From: Mesorhabditis belari
Taxonomy: Eukaryota > Nematoda > Chromadorea > Rhabditida > Rhabditidae
Direction of reading: 5' to 3'
Length of the DNA: 64,000 bases
Assembly (NCBI GenBank): GCA_958450365.1
Contig: CAUEEP010000876.1
Location: 481,388-545,387, forward strand
The notes under the pieces were generated by a model. The model worked only from the letters and a program-made list of their open reading frames with translations, ran no database searches and had not been told where the DNA came from. A program made the position numbers and the translations under genes. This document shows positions 33,150 through 44,659 of this stretch, piece by piece (the first letter of the stretch is position 1; every line of letters starts with the position of its first letter).

Positions 33150-36100
33150 ATGCGTGGAGGTGCCGGTCCCTCCCCTTTCGCTTTCTGTCCTCCGGGCGCC
33201 TTTCCGGGATTCCCCGCAACTCCTTCTCTCAACCCGGCCACTCTCTCCTCGTCGGCCCTACCGTATCCCCAGCCTCCATTCGCGCCACTTCACTTCCCAT
33301 CACATCTACAGTTTCCTCCGGGCACTCTCCCGGCTTTCGCTCAAGTCTCCGCCAATCAACAATCAACATCAACGTCTTCTACTTCCTCTTCGCCGAGTTC
33401 ATCAACGACTCCAGCAATGGTTGGACGACGATCGAGAGAGGATCGGTGAGTGATTGTTGGACAGTTGATACGCTTCACTTCTGCATCACAAGTCACATCT
33501 GCATTTGCCATTGGCTATCTAACTTTGAACTCAAATTTCTTAGTGTTGGGCCGTTCAATTTAAATATTCTTTATATCATTAGATGTGCCAAGTCTTTCTC
33601 TATCGATTGATATAAAAACTATTTCAATTAGACAGCCGAACACCAAGAAATTTGAGCTCAAAGTTGGATTGCCAATGGCAGAAGGGGCGGGGCGACGGAC
33701 CTTTTATAAGCGTCCCGCCGCTTTGCCATTGGCAATCCAACTTTGAGCTCAAATTTCTTGGTGTTCGGCTGTCTAATTTCAATAGTTTTTATACCAATCG
33801 ATAGAGAAAGACTTGGCGCATCTAATGGTACCAAGACTATTTCAATTAGACAGCCGAATACTAAGATATTTGAGCTCAAAGTTAGATAGCCAATGGCAAA
33901 AGAGGCAGTCAAATGTCCGATGTGGCTTTACTGTACAATTTAGAGAAAAAGCTTATAACAAATTCAACGAGATTTCTTAGTGTTTGAGATAGTTATCAGC
34001 CAGCGATAAGGTTCAAGCTTCGAAAATTTGCATAAGTTAGCAGATCTCACGAATTCAATACACAGAAATATTCCAAACTTTGAAAAAAAGACATTTTGAA
34101 TCTCCGGCTCTCAAATTTCTATATTTTCAATTTTCAAATAGATTTCCTTCCAAGAATTTGTCTAAATCGATTTTGTCTAGGGCCTTTCCTTTTACCGGAA
34201 ACTCTTTAAAGAACCGGAAATGTAGAAATCTTATGATTTTGTGACGACTTTTACAGGGAAAAATAAAAGGCGTTTTATCTAAACATTAGAGAAAAGGATT
34301 TTGCATGAAAAGTTTAGCTAAGCGTAGTTGAAGATTAGAAGTAAAGCTTGGTTACGCTTAGCTTAGCTTAAGCACACGGCTGTCAACATTTTCTGGCCAA
34401 GATAATTGAAAGCCAAGATAATTTCGAAAAGATTATCAAAAGGTTTAAGTTTGTGAGGGTGGTGTGTGTTTGTTTGAGATTGACTAATCGCTTAGATTAG
34501 CGTCAAATCGTAAGTCTGCTTGGGGGAGATCAGTGAATTCGAAGGATTATCCCTTAAATGGGAGAATTCGGCTCTCTCGATAGTCCAAACCCTATTTTGA
34601 GAGGATTTCACTCTCTTAATATTGACAAACGGATGGGAATGGTGGCAGTATTGATCTATTCAATATAGTTTAAAAGTTCCACTATTTTCTATGATATTCT
34701 TCGATGAACTGAAATCAAATTCCATTTTTGAGCTTTGGCCAACTTTAGAGAGGTGAGAAAACTCTTGGCGGACTTTGTAGAACTTAAGAACTACTTTAAA
34801 AGTAAACCAAACTCAGGGGTAAGAATAATCACTACCAAAAAGATAACGTTGATAGTATTGGCACCGATCCCTGTGTCCAAAAATTGGCTTGTCGCTGAAA
34901 ATGCGTGTCTTAATATTGAAAAACGGATGGGAATGGTAGCAATATTGATCTATTCAATTGAGTCTCTTTTTAGCAGCTTCTAGAATTGGTTTGTTTTGGT
35001 TTGAAAGTAAGTCAGTAGTTCCCTGCAATTTAAAAACTATTTAAAGTCTATTAAACTCTAAATCAACAACATCTGAAATCTCAGAAACATACTTGTTATC
35101 ATTACTTGAAAAATCACTACTGAACATTTGCCTCTTATTTGTGAATGAAGCAAGTTTCAATGCAGCACGATAGCCAAACCAAAGCCAAACCAAACCAAGA
35201 TAAACTCCATATTTTATCTCTAGCAAGATTCCAAAATAATTTCTGTTCTTTATAGTTTAAAAGTTCCACCATTTTCTATGATATTCTTCATTGAACTGAA
35301 AAAATTCAGTTTTTGAGCTTTGGCCAACTTTAGAGAGATCAGTTTTGGTTTTAGAATTGTTCTACAAAGTCCGCCAAGAGTTTTCTCTAAAGTCTCTAAA
35401 GAGTTTTCTCTCGGCGGACTTTGTAGAACAATTCTAAAACCAAAACTGAAGTCTAGACTTGCGGTAAAACTTAAGAAACACTTTTAAAAATCCACTAAAA
35501 CTCAGGGGTAAGAATAATCAGTACGAAAAAGATAACGTTGATAGTATTGGCATCGATCCTTGTGTCCAAAAACTGGCTTGTCGCTGAAATACATAAGCTT
35601 GTGCGTCTCTAATTCATATCAATCCAAATCAAAGTCAAAAACTAAGAAAACCATTGGGTTATTTCACACTTAACACAATTCTAAATCAACTTAAATACAT
35701 ATTTTCTAGAAATGCAATCAATCGCGGTCGTCGTGAACGCACATCGTTCAATCGAATGCAATTGGAACAACTTGAGGCGGTCTTCAAACAAACACAATAT
35801 CCCGATCTCTATCGGAGAGAAGAACTCGCTCGATTGATCCAGCTGCCTGAAGGCAGAGTACAGGTAATTGCATGGCATGATTTATAAAAGTTTGCTGTGT
35901 CTTTCCACATTCAAATTTCTACTTTTAGGTTGTTCAGGTGTGGTTCAAGAATCGTCGAGCGAAAGATCGACAAGCGAAAAAGAATGGAGAACGATTTCAT
36001 GGAAGGACCCCATCTGGGTGAGTTGAATCGAGAATCTGTTGAAGATTCAATATTAACAAGGACAGCCAGCCAGCTTAACAAGAGCTTTAACAAGGGCAGC

Positions 36101-39100
36101 CAGCTTAACAAGAGCTTTAACAAGAGCTAAAGTCTTTTAAATCAAACTGTTTTCTAGTAATTTTAATGAAAATCTAGACGATATCTATTCTAGAAGTGAT
36201 TTGACCATTGTATTTGCTTTCGTTAGTTGCTTTCGACCAACTTGCTTTCGTTGGTACTTTTCTAAGCCATGTAGGAATCATCTAGCTTCAAGAGTTCTCT
36301 TATCCCAAAATTTCTCGACTCTATTATTTAATTGAAGTTCATCGAGTGCCGAAACGCCTCCACCCGAGCCACCCAAAGCAATCTCGTCAATTCCGCCTCT
36401 TATCGACTACAAGCCAATGACAATCCCGTTGCCTGGAACTGCTGAATTTGATATGAGGTGAGAAATTTTAATAATTTAACTGAAATCATCGGGAATTAAA
36501 CGCACTTTCCCTACTTTCTTTTTTACTTTCTTTTTTAATTTCCTTATGGATGGAAGATTGAGTCATTGCTTTTTCTGCAAAGAAAGGCCGGGAATTGAAA
36601 AAGATTTTTGAGGAAAAGGGGAATAGGAGATGTTTGATTTTTAATGTAAAATGTTTAATGTTCAAATGTTTAATATAAAAGCTTTAATATAAAAGCTTTA
36701 ATATAATATCTTTAATATAATATCTTTAATATAATATCTTTAATATAATATCTTTAATGTAAAAGATGTGAGTGACTATTTAAAAATAAAGCTAGATGTA
36801 ATGTAATACTCTAATAGAACGCCATAACGACGAGCGTACAATCACGTAGTCTAACTTTGAACGTCCCGTTCTTCGCGCTGCTTTAAGCTACAGTGTTGGC
36901 TTGGGTGTCAAATGATTCAAGATTCCCTAATTACCGTAAATACTGTAATAGAACGGGACGTTTAAAGTTAGACTACGTGATTGTACGCTCGTCGTTATGT
37001 GGATCTATTAGAGTCTCTAATAGATCGGAACGCTCTAATAGATTTACGGTGAATCATTTGTTTCATTGATTTGTTGATCTTGCAATTTCATTGATTTGTT
37101 GATCTATTTTCTCTTTTAATTGATCAAATTCAAAATCAAAATGATTTAATCAAATCAAAAGGATCAAATCAAATCAAATTCAAATCAAATTCAAATCAAA
37201 TTCAAATCAATTCAAATTCAAATCAGATCAATTCAAATTCAACTCAATTATCGCTTCTCAATTCCAATTCCTCCTCAATTCCAATTCCAAATTTTCTTCA
37301 AATACTTACTACAAAAAAACATCATTTTTTCACCAAAAACCCATCCGATTTTCTTTCTTTTCTAATGATCTTTCTAATTAGCAAATTTTCCAAAGACTTG
37401 TGACACTCAGGAGAAGATTTTCTCGTTGAATACCCACGATGAATAGCTCTATTATTCGAAAGACAAAAGTCCGTATTTCCATTCAAAACTGTACCTCGTA
37501 AATCCTCAAAGATATAGAGAAATTTGTAAAAGAAGCCTAACATTTGGGGATACGGACCAACTTTTGATTTTGGCTTCCGATTTCTTTCTTTTTTATTAAT
37601 AAGGGTCACACGGTAAGCCCATTTTAGACGTGAATCCATAGAAAAAAATCCATAGAAAAGGAAACGAAAGATCTAAAAGGAAAAAAAAAATCTGCTGACA
37701 TAGGATCAAATACGACGTAATCAAAGAGCACAATGTTTATGAGCTGAGAAATCGTTTCCGATAGAATTTTTTTGTCGGAGTTGGGTATTTGCTTGAAAAA
37801 TGAGAATGAGAAAATACGTAGCTACAGCTAATAAGCTACAGATGATACGTAGCTACAGTACTGGACTATGAAATATCATATTTGAAAAACAAAAAAACAT
37901 TCTCAGAAGTACAAGAAAGTTCACCATTTCTAGCATACTCAGCAACTTACGAAATTCAAAGGTTCCAAGACTAAGCAAAAGTCGAAAGGTAGAGTTTGAA
38001 GTTAGCCCAGAGAGTTAGCCCAGTTTCAGTTAGCCCAGTTTGAAGTTAGCCTAGAGAGTTAGTCTAGTTTGAAGTTAGCCCAGAGAGTTAGCCCAGTTTG
38101 AAGTTAGCCCAGAGAGTTATATATATATATATATTTAAATTTATCTATTCTTTAACCTATTGGGATATTACTGAAAAGAAAAATTGATTGGCTTTTCTTT
38201 TGAATCAAAAATCATTCGCTAAAATTGATCCTAAGCTTTATTTTCCTCCTTTTCAGCTTTTTTTGGTTTTTAAAAGATTAGAAAAGACTTTAAAAGACTA
38301 CTTTTTTTGAGGATAATTCTTAAATTATCGTTGATAGAAAGCTGTTGATAGAAAGTTGATAGAAAAAGAATTCTGGAAATGTTGACGAATAACATTTAAA
38401 CAAGTTTCTTATCCATTTATTTTACCCCAACCCAACCCTGTTGTCAGTAGATGAAAAGGGAAAACAGCTTGTTTCAGTCTAATTGAAATTGTTGATGTTG
38501 GCAGCTGATTGCTGATCTGCTGCTGATAAAGATCAACGCTTATAAAGATCAACACTGATAATGATCAACGGTGACAGTTTCTCCAACATTCAACAACTCA
38601 TAAGACACCAAACCTTTTGTTTTCCACCAACCGCAAAGCATAAGTTTCTTTCGATGAAGATCGAGTTTTGAAGTGGTTTTGGGGGTTTACCTAGAGAAAG
38701 CCACTGATTTTTGCGCTTCAAATTCTCAAATTGAATCCATGTTTCATCAGATGTTAGAATTCTTCCTCAAAAATCATGAGATTAGCCTTTTTGAAACAGA
38801 GTAGTGCTAACGATAACACGAGTTGTTTTGTTGTCTTGAGTCAGTCCTGAGTCTTAAGTCAGTCCTGAGGCTTGAGTCAGTTCATTAGTAACCCATCTTT
38901 GGCAGTGAATTGTTTTTCCTAATTGATGTAAGTGGTTGTCGATTGTTTTTTGGTCCATCCCAAATGTGTCCGCTAACTCATGAGTGGTAAGGGTTGGATT
39001 GAGTTCAATGGCATCGGGCTGATAAGCAATCTCTAGAGTTTAACGAAACTATTAGCTTTAGATTAATATGAGGCTTAAGAGCTGTTAGCTTTAGAGCTGT

Positions 39101-39982
39101 TAGCTTTAGAGCTGTTAGCTTTAGAGCTGTTAGCTTTAAAACATTGCTAGTTTGATGAAGTTACGATAATCGAAATTACAGGAACGAAGCAAAGTATGCA
39201 ACCCTCGGACTACAGCCTTCTACCGCCTCCACTTTCACAAGGTTTCATTCACAAATCAAACTTTAATTAGATACTAGATTTTTTTTAGTTAATCCAGTTG
39301 CTTAGTCATTAGTCTAACTGTGAATGTTATTAATGATTTTAGTCAAAGCATCAAGTACACAACAATGGAGAAGGTGAAGGAAGAGAACAAGTTCGAGAAG
39401 CAGTATTTAGAGGGGAAATACACCGAGCCAGCTGCCACAACGACAGGTAAACTTCAAAGGAAACGTAAAAGTAATTGAGTTTAAAAGCAGTTTAAGTTTT
39501 TAAGTTTAATAATATAACTTATGTTAAGAATAATTCTATATATAAGTACGAATTAGTTCTTTTTCTACAAGGAATCTCAACTGGATGACCAAATGAAATG
39601 AGCCATAGATTATTCGACGCAAAATTCAAGGCTGATTCCGAATCTGTTTTCTGTTTTTGCTATAGAGCAGTCAGTAAAAAGTTATAACCGGATGATCAAA
39701 TGAAATGAGCCATCAATGAGCCATAAACTAAAGCTTTAAACTGAGGCTTGTCAACTAAAGCTTTAGTTTAAAGTTTTAGTTTAAAGCTTTAGTTTACAAG
39801 CCTCAGTATTTCTTTAACTTAGAAAATTGAAAAACAAGGGATTTTCAGACTTCTCCGCTTGGTCTCCTTACGGCGGTCCGACAATTAACTACTCCTTTTA
39901 CAATCACATTTACACAACAACTCCTCCATATTATTACACAGATCCTTATGCTGGATACAATACTAATCCAGCTCCTTATTAA
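33150..39982 (+). CDS. K50 paired-like homeobox transcription factor, copy B (315 aa)
   Basis: The exons are 33150-33445, 35710-35863, 35938-36017, 36338-36457, 39182-39241, 39343-39446 and 39849-39982 (TAA), with all phases matching copy A. The only amino-acid difference I find is Ala for Ser in the Pro-rich N-terminus (near residue 23). The other exon differences are synonymous. All splice sites, the homeodomain Lys50/Asn51 and the upstream acceptor at the ATG are kept, so both copies look functional. Flanks of about 3.1 kb upstream are shared, so similar expression is expected unless distal elements lie outside the unit. The alternative exon 3 acceptor (VVQ insertion) is also present here. 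Confidence 0.9.
33505..33910. repeat. Nested palindromic foldback element in homeobox intron 1 (unit B)
   Basis: Four arms of the same sequence (CCAATGGC..TCCAACTTTGAGCTCAAATTTCTTGGTGTTCGGC and variants) alternate in orientation. The central pair forms a hairpin around a GC-rich loop (GGGGCGGGGCGACGG). Ends carry CTATTTCAATTAGACAGCCG. It is probably a foldback transposon with nested copies. Confidence 0.8.
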
Positions 39983-40923
39983 TTCAATACTTTTTCATTC
40001 AATTTCTTCCATTCAATTTCTTTCTTAAGCCCTAGTTAGCTGTCCTTTTCTTGCTGACTCTTGCCAATTGTTTAGTTTGATGAATTCAGGAAAATTTTTG
40101 AGCTATAAACCCGAAAACTTATAGGAACAAATTTAACGTTTTTTTTGTCTTGTTTCTTTTTGTTTAATGTTTGCTTTTGACTTTTAATCAACTTTGATCT
40201 CTTTTTATGTTTGATCTCTTGGTTTTTAACCATTGGATAATGGTTTTTAACCATTATTCATTTCTAGCAGGTTTTTTTCATAGTCACATATCGATTTGTA
40301 TCTTTTTTTTCTACGTATTTGTATCTTTTTGTTGAACAATTTGCATTTCTAACTTATCCCAGCATAGCATTGAGATTTTCTATTGATAAAGAATTTGATT
40401 AACAAGAAATCGCTTCAGTTAAGCATTGAGATCTTTAGAGCATTGAGATCTTTAGAGCAACAAAAATAACTAATTAAGCTATTGGAGATGTCAGAAATGT
40501 CAGAAAGAGATGCCAAATCAGAAAATCAGAAGTTTAGCGTTTCAAAAGATCACTTGCTAACGAACATTGGCAAACTTTTACATTTAGTTTTGCTATTTTA
40601 CATGACCTCAATTCAATAAACTCTAGAAACGAATGAAAGAACTTGTTCATTGTGCTTCTAAACATACTCTTTCTGTTGCATAGCCAAAAAACTAGCTATA
40701 GAAATCAATAACTGATTTTACAAAGCTAACGTAATGATTTTCAAAAGGTAGAGAAAATTTGACTAGGGAAACCAAAATGAGAAACGGTTTTCCGGTTTTT
40801 AAAACAATTGACATAAATGATATGGCTATAATAAGATTTCAAGATTTTCTTCTAAAAGTTCTAAACTTCTAAACTTCTAAAAATGCGGCTTGCCTACCGT
40901 AACCTGTAGCCTAATTGATATTA

Positions 40924-42175
40924 TTAGGTTGGCAAAAAAGAAATGAGCGTCGTGTTTGTTGATTTGTATTTTATTCACAGTAAAAGATTTTTAAAAATAG
41001 TTTATTTATTGGAAAGAGCGTGTTCTTGCGCATCGTTTGATATATAATTTGTCTATGTTTACTTTGTTTTTTTTGCAAGAAAGAGTGTTTAGAAAATGTC
41101 GGACCAAAAATTTCGTTTGCGGGCCTGCTTGTGGCATGAATTTAAGCAAGGCAAATCGGCTGCTGAAGCTCATGGCGCTCTATCTCAAGTGTTTGACGAA
41201 GATGCTCTATCCGAAAGTCAGTGTAAACGATGGTTCCAGCGCTTCCGAGACGGCGATGAAAGCTTGGAAGACCAAAAACACGGAAGTCGACCTCAAATCA
41301 TCGACAACGACGCATTGAAGGAAGCCATTGAATCGGATCCACGCCAAACCACTCGCGACCTGGCAGAACAGTTCGACTGCACTCATGTCACCACTGAGAA
41401 CCATCTGCATGGCATGGGCAAGACGAATAGATGCGGAAAATGGGTACCGCATAAGCTATCCGACGCAAACAAGGCGACACGCATCGCAATCGCCGGAATT
41501 CTCACTCACCGCGCCAAGAACAGTGGGTTTTTCGACTCCATTGTTATGTCGGATGAGAAGTGGATCCAATACGGCAACACAGCAAGAAAGCGGCAGTGGT
41601 TGGACCCCGGTGAAGCTCCAAAACCGGACATCCACGGAAAAAAGGGGATGCTTTGTGTTTGGTGGAACAGTAAAGGCCTGGTGTACTTTGAGGTTCTGGA
41701 TTCGGGTCAAACAGTTACGGCGAACCTCTACCAAGGCCAATTGGACCGCGTGGACCAGGCGCTGCGACGTCAAGGTGTGGATACGGCGTCGACAAAATTC
41801 CTTCACGACAACGCTCGGCCGCATGTCGCAAAAATCACCCAGCAGAAAATTGAAGAAATGGGCTGGGAAGTCCTGCCTCATCCGCCATACAGCCCAGACT
41901 TGGCGCCTTCCGACTACCATCTGTTCGGATCAATGCACCACTCCTTGGCCGAGAAAAAGTTCAAGAACGGCGACGAGGTCCAAATTTGGGTGTCCAACTT
42001 CTTCGAGTCGCAGCCGGTCGAGTTCTTCAAGAAGGGCATCCATTCTCTGCGTGAACGTTGGCGACAAGTCATTGATGCAGATGGCGAATACCTTTTGGAT
42101 TAATGTATTGTTATCTTGTTTTTATAATAAAATAAACTTTTAACGAAAACGCGCATTTCTTTTTTGCCAACCTAA
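40924..42175 (+). mobile_element. mariner transposon, unit B copy, apparently intact
   Basis: The element is 1252 bp with TTAGGTTGGCAAAAAAGAAA termini and TA duplications at 40922-40923 and 42176-42177. It contains an uninterrupted transposase ORF and an AATAAA close to the right end. Confidence 0.95.
41096..42103 (+). CDS. mariner transposase (335 aa, D,D34D)
   Basis: This is a full-length single-exon ORF of the usual size for mariner transposases (about 340-350 aa). The N-terminal helix-turn-helix region has RWFQRFRDGD near residue 46, the linker WVPHKL is at 116-121, and the catalytic aspartates are D153 (MSDEKWIQ), D238 (LHDNARPH) and D273 (YSPDLAPSDYHLF), with exactly 34 residues between the last two. 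It should cut and paste at TA sites through its terminal repeats. No inactivating mutation is visible, so activity is possible but unproven. It is transcribed in the same direction as the homeobox gene, about 1.1 kb downstream of that gene's stop. Confidence 0.95.
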   Translation: MSDQKFRLRACLWHEFKQGKSAAEAHGALSQVFDEDALSESQCKRWFQRFRDGDESLEDQKHGSRPQIIDNDALKEAIESDPRQTTRDLAEQFDCTHVTTENHLHGMGKTNRCGKWVPHKLSDANKATRIAIAGILTHRAKNSGFFDSIVMSDEKWIQYGNTARKRQWLDPGEAPKPDIHGKKGMLCVWWNSKGLVYFEVLDSGQTVTANLYQGQLDRVDQALRRQGVDTASTKFLHDNARPHVAKITQQKIEEMGWEVLPHPPYSPDLAPSDYHLFGSMHHSLAEKKFKNGDEVQIWVSNFFESQPVEFFKKGIHSLRERWRQVIDADGEYLLD

Positions 42176-42282
42176 TAGATATTACAGTAACTCTAATAGT
42201 TTTACGGTAGCTTAGAATGGAAACACGATTATATAAAGATTTACAGAGTGGCTAATAACAAGTGAAAATCAATTGGATCCTC

Positions 42283-42610
42283 TGGCCAAATAACAAGAGC
42301 CATAAACCATTTGACGCAAAATTTCACGCTGAGCACCATGATGCTTTCCGTTTCTGCTATAGAGCACTCTGTCAAAAGTTGTAAGCGTTTAAAGTTTTAG
42401 GCTAAAAATGCGAAAATTTGGAGCCGAATAGAGAGCCGAATTTGAAGCCGTCTTTATAACGGTTCTCTCACGGGTCGCAAACATGGCTTGATGGTCCATT
42501 GGATGCTTTTTTCTCATGTTGGTTTCCTTAGTGAAATTTTCTGTGGATAGGACGATTACCTACAAAACGAGCGCCGCATCTTTTGCCCGAGTTCGATTCC
42601 TTCTTTGGTA
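42283..42610 (+). repeat. SINE-like body plus tRNA-like module
   Basis: The body ends with GAAGCCGTCTTTATAACGG at about 42462. It is followed by a tRNA-like stretch with TGGCTTGATGG (weak A-box) and GAGTTCGATTCC (B-box) at about 42590, separated more widely than in a normal tRNA. Unit B ends inside this element. Confidence 0.5.
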
Positions 42611-42899
42611 AAACTTTTGTTTTGATGTTTATTACTTGAGTTTTATCTGGCCTACAACTATTTGAAATGTTTGTGAGATTACGGTAAGTGTGTTCATTAG
42701 ATTGGTTGAATTGGTGTGAATCTGGTGAGTAAAAGTGAGCGAGAGAGACAGGAAAAAACAAATGCTGATCATCGAATGAGAGATTTCTCCTCTCTTTCTC
42801 TCTGTTTCCCCATTGCGCAATCTGACAACTCTTTCCCAAATTTGACAAGTTTCTTTCCAAGTAACGTAATATCCGTTTAGATTGCTTCATTTGCTTCAT

Positions 42900-43370
42900 T
42901 TTGACACGAGTTTTTGTGAAAAGGGAACTCTGCTATATTTGGTTTTGGTTTTTTAGAATGGCTCAGGAAAAAAAGTCGATTTCCGGCTTTAAGAAAAGAT
43001 CTATACTGAAAAAAATGATTTGCGTTAACTTGGAGAAAATTTATTGAACTTTTTGGAGATTGGGAGATTTGGAGCTATTTCTAAACAAGATTTTGAATTC
43101 AATTCAATTTCAAAAACATTTCTAAACGTAATTAAGCTGTTGCTATATTTGAATTGCTTAAATTTTGTCTTTTATTAGTCTTTTATTAGTCTTTTAATTC
43201 TTGATTCCTCATCAATTAGCCAAAATTGGAATAATGAAATGAAAAATGACGATTTTCTTACGGTAATCAATGTCTTTTAAAGCTTTTAATTAGATTAGAT
43301 TTGATTAGATTTATTAGAATTTATTAGAATTTGTTAGAATTAATCAAAGGAAATCGCTCTATTCTAGACT
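42900..43370. other. AT-rich intergenic, nothing recognised
   Basis: No splice-consistent exon, RNA gene or element terminus is visible. Confidence 0.4.
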
Positions 43371-43528
43371 GATCAAAATAGGAACCGTATTGGAACCGTA
43401 TTAGATCAAAATAGGTACCGTGTTGGAACCGTATTGGAACCGTATTAGATCAAGATAGGTACCGTATTGGAACCGTATTAGATCAAGATAGGTACCGTAT
43501 TGGAACCGTATTGGAACCGTATTGGATA
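43371..43528 (+). repeat. TTGGAACCGTA minisatellite
   Basis: Irregular units of GGAACCGTATT alternate with AGATCAARATAGGTACCGT blocks. Confidence 0.85.
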
Positions 43529-44045
43529 TTGTAATGAGAAACACAAGGAATAAAATCGTACACTAGCAGTCAAGTTACAAAGCCTAGATCCTAGAATGAC
43601 TAGTCTAGATCTAGAACTCAAAACTTTCACCGACTTGCCGTTGGTCAATCGGAAGTGCTCAATCAAAGTGCTCAATCAAAGAAGTCGATTAAATTGAGAG
43701 GTCAACCCGTTTAGACCAATCGACATAGTCAAATCGACAAAAAAATTAGACATCGATCTCCTTTCAACAGCAAAAAGCACCGACTCCGCAGGTAATTAGG
43801 CTTGCGCGTGGCGCCTCGCTTTACCAAAATTGCCCCCAGCAGAATGGAGATTGAAAGAAAAGGAGATAAAAGGCGTGGATGAATATGCAAAAGAGATGAG
43901 ATGTGAATGGAAAAGAGAAAGACAAGAGAAAGAGGATAATGATGGGTCATTACCTATCCACCTATCCACCTATCGAGCATCACATCTATTGGAGAGCCGT
44001 TTAGCACCCATTTGTCAAATTTTTCACCTGGATAGGGGCAGATTT

Positions 44046-44488
44046 TAAAATAATTGACATAAATGATTATGGCTATAATGAGATTTTAAGACTTTCTTCT
44101 AAAAGTTTTAAACTTTTAAACTTCTAAAAACGTGGCTTGTCTACCGTAACCCTTAGCCTAATTGATATTAGATCTTACAGTAACCCTAATAGTTTTACCG
44201 TAGTTTGGAATGGAAACACGATTATATAAAGATTTACAGAGTGGCTAATAACAAGTGAAGATCAACTGGATAATCTGGCCAAATAACAAGAGCCATAAAC
44301 CATTTGACGCAAAATTTCACGCTGAGCACCATGCTGCTTTCCGTTTCTGCTATAGAGCACTCTGTCAAAAGTTGTAAGCGTTTAAAGTTTTAGGCTAAAA
44401 ATGCGAAAATTTGGAGCCGAATAGAGAGCTGGATTTGAAGCCGAATAGAGAGCTGGATTTGAAGCCGTCTTTATAACGGTTCTCTCAC
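44046..44488 (+). repeat. Third partial copy of the homeobox 3' flank, lacking mariner
   Basis: It aligns with 40799-40923 and then directly with 42176-42469, that is, with both sides of the mariner. At the junction it reads GATATTAGATCTTACAG with a single TA, which is the unoccupied target site. It is more diverged from units A and B than they are from each other. Confidence 0.85.
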
Positions 44489-44525
44489 GGGTATAGTGGC
44501 TTGACGGTATAGTGGATAAGATTAG

Positions 44526-44655
44526 GAAGTGATCTTTTGAAACGCTAAACTTCTGATCATCATTCGATTTGCATAACATCTCCAATCTCCTATAGATTAA
44601 TTGGTTATTTTTTTGTTGCTCAAAAGATCTCAATGCTTTAACTGAAGCGATTACC
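44526..44655 (-). repeat. Inverted fragment of the homeobox 3' flank
   Basis: The reverse complement matches about 27690-27825 (and the unit B twin), sharing TTTCAAAAGATCACTT and GAGCAACAAAAATAACTAAT-type blocks, in opposite orientation to the adjacent direct copy at 44046. Confidence 0.75.
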
Positions 44656-44659
44656 TTGC

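Larger units (their letters stand above)
30020..42469 (+). repeat. Tandem duplication, unit B
   Basis: It repeats unit A in direct orientation with very few substitutions in the flanks, introns and homeobox exons. It differs by a nested palindrome at 33600-33840, loss of one CTTTCGTTAGTTG unit near 36215, a shorter CAATTCC array, an intact mariner, and one SINE-like body instead of two at the end. Confidence 0.95.

Noticed and set aside
41328..42143. 271-codon ORF in the unit B mariner and the antisense 154-codon ORF
   Set aside because: They lie inside the 335-aa transposase in alternative frames and lack the catalytic motifs.
42528..42899. 123-codon minus-strand ORF
   Set aside because: It has no recognisable motif, no splice context, and overlaps a SINE-like/tRNA-like repeat.
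44510..44545. Possible tRNA 5' half (GGTATAGTGGATAAGATTAGG)
   Set aside because: It lacks an anticodon arm and T-arm within range. It is kept only as part of the SINE-like composite.
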